Assembly: GCA_030656435.1 (NCBI GenBank)
Contig: JAUSOA010000021.1
Location: forward strand, 1-55,088
DNA: 55,088 nt
Direction: 5' to 3'
Source: Acholeplasmataceae bacterium
Lineage (GTDB): Bacteria; Bacillota_I; Bacilli_A; Acholeplasmatales; Acholeplasmataceae
Position 1 is the stretch's first letter, and each line of letters begins with the position of its first letter. A program made the translations under genes and the position numbers. Below are positions 52,310 through 55,088 of this stretch, one piece after another. Below the pieces are notes generated by a model. The model had not been told where the DNA came from. It searched no databases and was given only the letters and a program-made list of their open reading frames with translations.

Positions 52310-52903
52310 CTATTTTTTAGCCAAAAGAACCCAATATCCCTTACTTTTGTCAACAACATCACAGTTATTGAATAAAGAATGCAGTTTTGCTACCGTTGAA
52401 GGTGCTCCTTGTTTCTTTTGAATAACAACATACAAAATACCACCCGGGTTCAATGCTAGATATGCATCCTCATAAAGTCTAAAAATTGTGGGCTTACCTG
52501 CTCGAATCGGTGGGTTTGTAATGATGGCGTCTGCCTTAATGTTCACATACTCAAATAAGAATGATTGATGAACTTCTGCGTTCGTTATTTCATTCTCTTT
52601 CATGTTTTTTAAGGCTAGAGCAACCGCTCTTTCGTTGACATCGTATAAATATACGTGTTTTTCTGGACTCGTTTTTGCGACGTAAAGACCGATAGGACCA
52701 TAGCCACAGCCCATGTCGATCACTGTCTTTACTTCTTTATTAAGCTCAATTGTTTCCAAAAGAAATTTCGTTCCATAATCGAGTGTTTCCTTGGAGAAAA
52801 CACCACGATCGGTATAGAAACGAAAAGATGTAGCGTTAATCTCTACATCATAACTCTTGATGTTTGAATCAAGCGTTGAATCGTTTATAAAATAGTGACT
52901 CAT
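52310..52903 (-). CDS. rsmC: RsmC-like class I methyltransferase (YbxB family)
   Basis: 197 residues. SAM-binding motif VIDMGCGYGPIGLY near residue 61, and catalytic NPPIRAGK near residue 130, typical of N2-guanine methyltransferases of the RsmC/RlmG group (usual NPPFH.G). The single-domain form between rplL and rpoB corresponds to Bacillus ybxB. The likely target is G1207 of 16S rRNA, by homology only. GAGGGGG precedes the ATG. The terminator-like hairpin upstream lowers readthrough from rplL. Confidence 0.85.
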   Translation of the reverse strand: MSHYFINDSTLDSNIKSYDVEINATSFRFYTDRGVFSKETLDYGTKFLLETIELNKEVKTVIDMGCGYGPIGLYVAKTSPEKHVYLYDVNERAVALALKNMKENEITNAEVHQSFLFEYVNIKADAIITNPPIRAGKPTIFRLYEDAYLALNPGGILYVVIQKKQGAPSTVAKLHSLFNNCDVVDKSKGYWVLLAKK

Positions 52904-52921
52904 AGGTCCCCCTCATAACAG

Positions 52922-52950
52922 CGAAAAAACCCGAGATGAATTCCCAGGTT
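52922..52950 (-). terminator. Partial terminator between rplL and rsmC-rpoB
   Basis: Minus strand AACCTG / CGGGTT stem with an 11-base loop and T6. In many bacteria an attenuator at this place sets the ratio of L7/L12 to beta. Confidence 0.7.
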
Positions 52951-52971
52951 AAAATTCGCATCAATTACAAG

Positions 52972-53343
52972 TTACTTGATTTCAACAGTAGCACCAGCGT
53001 CTTGTAGAGCTGTCTTTAATGCTTCTGCATCTTCCTTCTTAATCTTTTCTTTGATGACTCCATTTGGAGTTTCAGTTAAAGTCTTAGCATCTGCTAATCC
53101 TAAACCAGTTGCTTCACGTACAACCTTGATGACTGCAATTTTGTTTGCACCGAAAGTCTTAAGGATAACGTTGAATTCTGTTTTTTCTTCTTCAACAACA
53201 ACAGCTGCTGCTGCTGGAGCTGCAGATACTGCAGATGGGTCAATACCGAATTCTTCTTTTAATCCGTCTACTAATTCTTTGATTTCTAATAAAGTCATTC
53301 CCTTTAGCGCTTCAATGAAAGCCGCTTTTGTTAGTTTTGCCAT
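52972..53343 (-). CDS. rplL: Ribosomal protein L7/L12
   Basis: 123 residues. N-terminal dimerisation helix pair, the flexible Ala-rich hinge (AAPAAAAVVVEEE near 43) and the C-terminal factor-binding domain with KIAVIKVVREATGLGLADAK. Multiple copies sit on L10 and recruit translation GTPases. It lies 21 bases after rplJ. Confidence 0.98.
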   Translation of the reverse strand: MAKLTKAAFIEALKGMTLLEIKELVDGLKEEFGIDPSAVSAAPAAAAVVVEEEKTEFNVILKTFGANKIAVIKVVREATGLGLADAKTLTETPNGVIKEKIKKEDAEALKTALQDAGATVEIK

Positions 53344-53364
53344 TTTTATATTCCTCCTAGATTA

Positions 53365-53853
53365 TTATTCGTTACTACTAATCATGTTAAGCCCGATCGC
53401 TAATTCGCGAATTGGAGTTAACAAACCTACTGCTAACATTGTCAACAATGTTTCTCTCGATGGTAATGTTGCCAATGCATTGATTTGATCGACGCCTACT
53501 ACTTTACCTTCTACAATACCTGCATGAATTTGTACAACCTTGTTTGTCTTTGCAAAATCGTAAACGATTTTTGCAGGGGCAACAACATCGGAATAGCTAA
53601 TTGCTAAAGCTTTAGCGCCATATAATGATTCAGCTAAATCTTCGTATCCAGCAGCAATTGATGCTCTTCTAGAAATATTGTTCTTATAGACTGTGACTTC
53701 GCAGTCTGCTTTTCTTAACTGGATGCGTAGTTGAGTAAACTGTTCTACGGTTAATCCAGGATAATCAAAGGCAACAACGGTTGCAGCACGTCCAAGCTTT
53801 TCAGTTAATTCACGTACTGCTTCTGCCTTACGTTCGATAATTGCTTTTTGCAT
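53365..53853 (-). CDS. rplJ: Ribosomal protein L10
   Basis: 162 residues. Typical start KAIIERKAEAVRELTEKL, VVAFDYPGLTVEQF near 27, TVYKNNISRRA near 55 (usual KNTL.R.A) and a C-terminal L12-binding helix. L10 in complex with L12 represses its own operon by binding the leader RNA, which is present just upstream. AGAAGGAGG precedes the ATG. Confidence 0.96.
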   Translation of the reverse strand: MQKAIIERKAEAVRELTEKLGRAATVVAFDYPGLTVEQFTQLRIQLRKADCEVTVYKNNISRRASIAAGYEDLAESLYGAKALAISYSDVVAPAKIVYDFAKTNKVVQIHAGIVEGKVVGVDQINALATLPSRETLLTMLAVGLLTPIRELAIGLNMISSNE

Positions 53854-53869
53854 GAAATGCCTCCTTCTG

Positions 53870-53970
53870 AAAATAAAATCTCTCTAATGCCGAAGACAAA
53901 AGAGAGAATAATCGTTATGATTTTTCACCTCGGTAGGTAATTAAGCTTTCGCTCCTACTGTCTATGGCAA
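53870..53970 (-). promoter_or_regulatory. L10 leader (autoregulatory RNA) with attenuator hairpin
   Basis: In the 147-base gap between rplA and rplJ the minus strand has GCCATAGACAGTAGGAGC, then TTAATTACCTACCGAGGTG, pairing GTAGG with CCTAC, the core of the L10 leader seen in Bacillota. A second hairpin, TCTCTCT / AGAGAGA with TTTTATTTT after it (53870-53907), looks like a terminator, so L10 control here is probably by attenuation. Confidence 0.85.
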
Positions 53971-54000
53971 TTACATTTAGTTTTCTTTTTTTATACTATT

Positions 54001-54693
54001 TTAGCGCTTGAATGAATCTTCATCCACGTGAACGCTTGGAGCCATACTTGAAGACACTGTAATGTTTTTCATGTATGTACCTTTAACAGTTGTTGGCTTG
54101 ATACGAGCCAGTTGATCATAAAGTGTTTTCATGTTTTCTTTCAGCTGAATTGCTGTGAAGGAAACACGGCCGATAGGCGCATGGATGTTACCAACCTTGT
54201 CAGTACGATACTCAATCTTACCATTTTTAATTTCATGGACAGCTTTTTCAACGTCCATCGTTACAGTACCTGTCTTAGGGTTTGGCATTAAGCCTTTAGG
54301 TCCTAAGATACGTCCTAGTTTACCAAGTTGTCCCATCATATCTGGGGTTGCTACCATGACATCAAAGTCAAACCAGCCTCCTGCGATTTTTTGGATTAGT
54401 TCTGCAGCTCCAACGTGATCAGCTCCAGCAGCTTCCGCTTCTTTTGCTTTTTCGCCTTGTGCAATAACTACAACTCTGGAAACTTTACCTGTACCGTGTG
54501 GTAATACAAGAGCACCTCTTAAGTTTTGTTCAGCTTTTCTTGGATCAAGATTTAATCTGAACGCTGCTTCTACTGTAGCATCAAACTTAACATATGAGGT
54601 TTTTTTGACTAAGTCCATTGCTTCGTCAACTGCATATTTCTTCGTTTTATCGATGAGTTTTGCAGCCTCAAGGTATTTCTTTCCTCTTTTCAT
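54001..54693 (-). CDS. rplA: Ribosomal protein L1
   Basis: 230 residues from the ATG at 54693, six bases after AGGAGG; upstream in-frame sequence is not conserved. MKRGKKYLEAAKLIDK, LRGALVLPHGTGK near 79, GRILGPKGLMPNPKTGTVT near 130 and the end region PTTVKGTYMKNITVSSSMAPSV-like are diagnostic. L1 forms the mobile stalk at the E site and can repress rplK-rplA. It lies 72 bases after rplK. Confidence 0.97.
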   Translation of the reverse strand: MKRGKKYLEAAKLIDKTKKYAVDEAMDLVKKTSYVKFDATVEAAFRLNLDPRKAEQNLRGALVLPHGTGKVSRVVVIAQGEKAKEAEAAGADHVGAAELIQKIAGGWFDFDVMVATPDMMGQLGKLGRILGPKGLMPNPKTGTVTMDVEKAVHEIKNGKIEYRTDKVGNIHAPIGRVSFTAIQLKENMKTLYDQLARIKPTTVKGTYMKNITVSSSMAPSVHVDEDSFKR

Positions 54694-54765
54694 ATTCTTC
54701 CTCCTAAAATGTGGTCTAGCGGGGGGTTGTTCTCCTCCCACAACTTTAGATAGCTATCATCTAAA

Positions 54766-55088
54766 TTAGTCTACTACTACGATACCCATATTGCGTGCTG
54801 TACCTTCAATAATTTTCATTGCTGCTTCTACAGTAAACGCATTTAAGTCCGGCATCTTTCTTGTTGCAATTTCTTTTACTTGCTCGCGAGTGATTGTAGC
54901 GACTTTATCTTTCTTAGCGTTTTTAGAGCCAGACTTGATATTCGCTGCTTTCTTTAATAGATCGCTTGCAGGTGGTGTTTTGGTAACAAATGAGAATGTA
55001 CGATCATCATATACTGAAATGATTACTGGTACGACAAAGCCCATTTGATCCTTTGTTGCTTCATTAAATTGGGAACAGAATGCTGGTA
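54766..55088 (-). CDS. rplK: Ribosomal protein L11, 5' end outside window
   Basis: The C-terminal 107 codons are visible up to the right edge; the frame continues upstream of the Met at 55044 with PAFCSQFNEATKDQ, so that Met is internal. VPVIISVYDDRTFSFVTKTPPAS and the C-terminal rRNA-binding domain ending GTARNMGIVVVD are typical. L11 binds the GTPase-associated centre of 23S rRNA and is needed for the stringent response. First visible gene of the rpl-rpo operon. Confidence 0.96.
   Translation of the reverse strand, partial: PAFCSQFNEATKDQMGFVVPVIISVYDDRTFSFVTKTPPASDLLKKAANIKSGSKNAKKDKVATITREQVKEIATRKMPDLNAFTVEAAMKIIEGTARNMGIVVVD

Noticed and set aside
52976..53488. 170-codon open frame on the plus strand
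   Set aside because: Runs antisense to rplL and rplJ; both are certain genes, and the frame is an effect of their codon use.
54001..54741. Longer L1 with the N-terminal residues MGGEQPPARP
   Set aside because: That segment is not part of L1; AGGAGG sits just before the ATG at 54693.
1..55088. Mycoplasma genetic code (TGA as Trp)
   Set aside because: Several genes end at TGA exactly where their families end (RlmH at HPYHK), and conserved Trp positions use TGG.

Overview
The window is a compact, almost fully coding stretch of a low-GC bacterial chromosome. Gene content and order (rpsL-rpsG-fusA-tuf, rplK-rplA-rplJ-rplL-rsmC-rpoB-rpoC, rpsF-ssb-rpsR, gdpP-rplI-dnaB, rpiB-upp-atp, prfA-prmC) are those of Bacillota and their wall-less relatives. 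TGA is used as a stop (end of rlmH, walJ, prfA, tatD, htrA-like, psuK) and Trp is TGG, so translation table 11 applies, not the Mycoplasma code. My inference is an Acholeplasma-like member of the Mycoplasmatota (Acholeplasmatales or a near neighbour); the sequence alone does not fix the genus.

Layout, left to right. 1-2.7 kb: leftward walJ-rlmH-HAD-degV operon. 2.8-5.7 kb: a very large rightward PrsA/SurA-like lipoprotein. 5.8-10 kb: YhaM-type exonuclease, CCA-adding enzyme, a RibD-type reductase, a second DegV protein and a YigZ protein. 10-11.6 kb: a CotH-kinase lipoprotein. 11.7-19.8 kb: rpiB-upp and a full F1Fo ATP synthase operon. Its c subunit carries a Na+-type ligand set, and its alpha gene is broken by one in-frame TAA. 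19.9-23.8 kb: typA, prmC, prfA. 24-25.3 kb: dps, then a decayed patch with an ATPase fragment and a degenerate direct repeat. 25.3-30.3 kb: dnaB, an in-frame gdpP-rplI fusion, and rpsR-ssb-rpsF. 30.4-33.2 kb: tatD, an HtrA-like lipoprotein, cinA C-terminal domain, and a small lipoprotein. 33.3-37.8 kb: the str operon. 38-44 kb: accessory and metabolic genes: a NERD protein, an FNT channel, an SDR plus serine-palmitoyltransferase-like pair, a zinc-ribbon membrane protein, and psuK-psuG for pseudouridine breakdown. 44-55 kb: the rpl-rpo operon, with a beta' subunit that has an unusual 170-residue N-terminal extension.

The most interesting signals are: (1) the beta' extension, which looks like two tandem helix-hairpin-helix modules resembling the RNA polymerase alpha C-terminal domain; (2) the sphingoid-base gene pair, which could explain sphingolipids in a wall-less bacterium; (3) the gdpP-rplI fusion, where the Shine-Dalgarno of rplI encodes a glycine linker; (4) the stop codon in atpA; (5) the sodium signature of AtpE. 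Many leftward genes are translationally coupled by ATGA, GTGA or TAATG overlaps, and several promoters have near-consensus -35/-10 boxes, often with a TGn extended -10.
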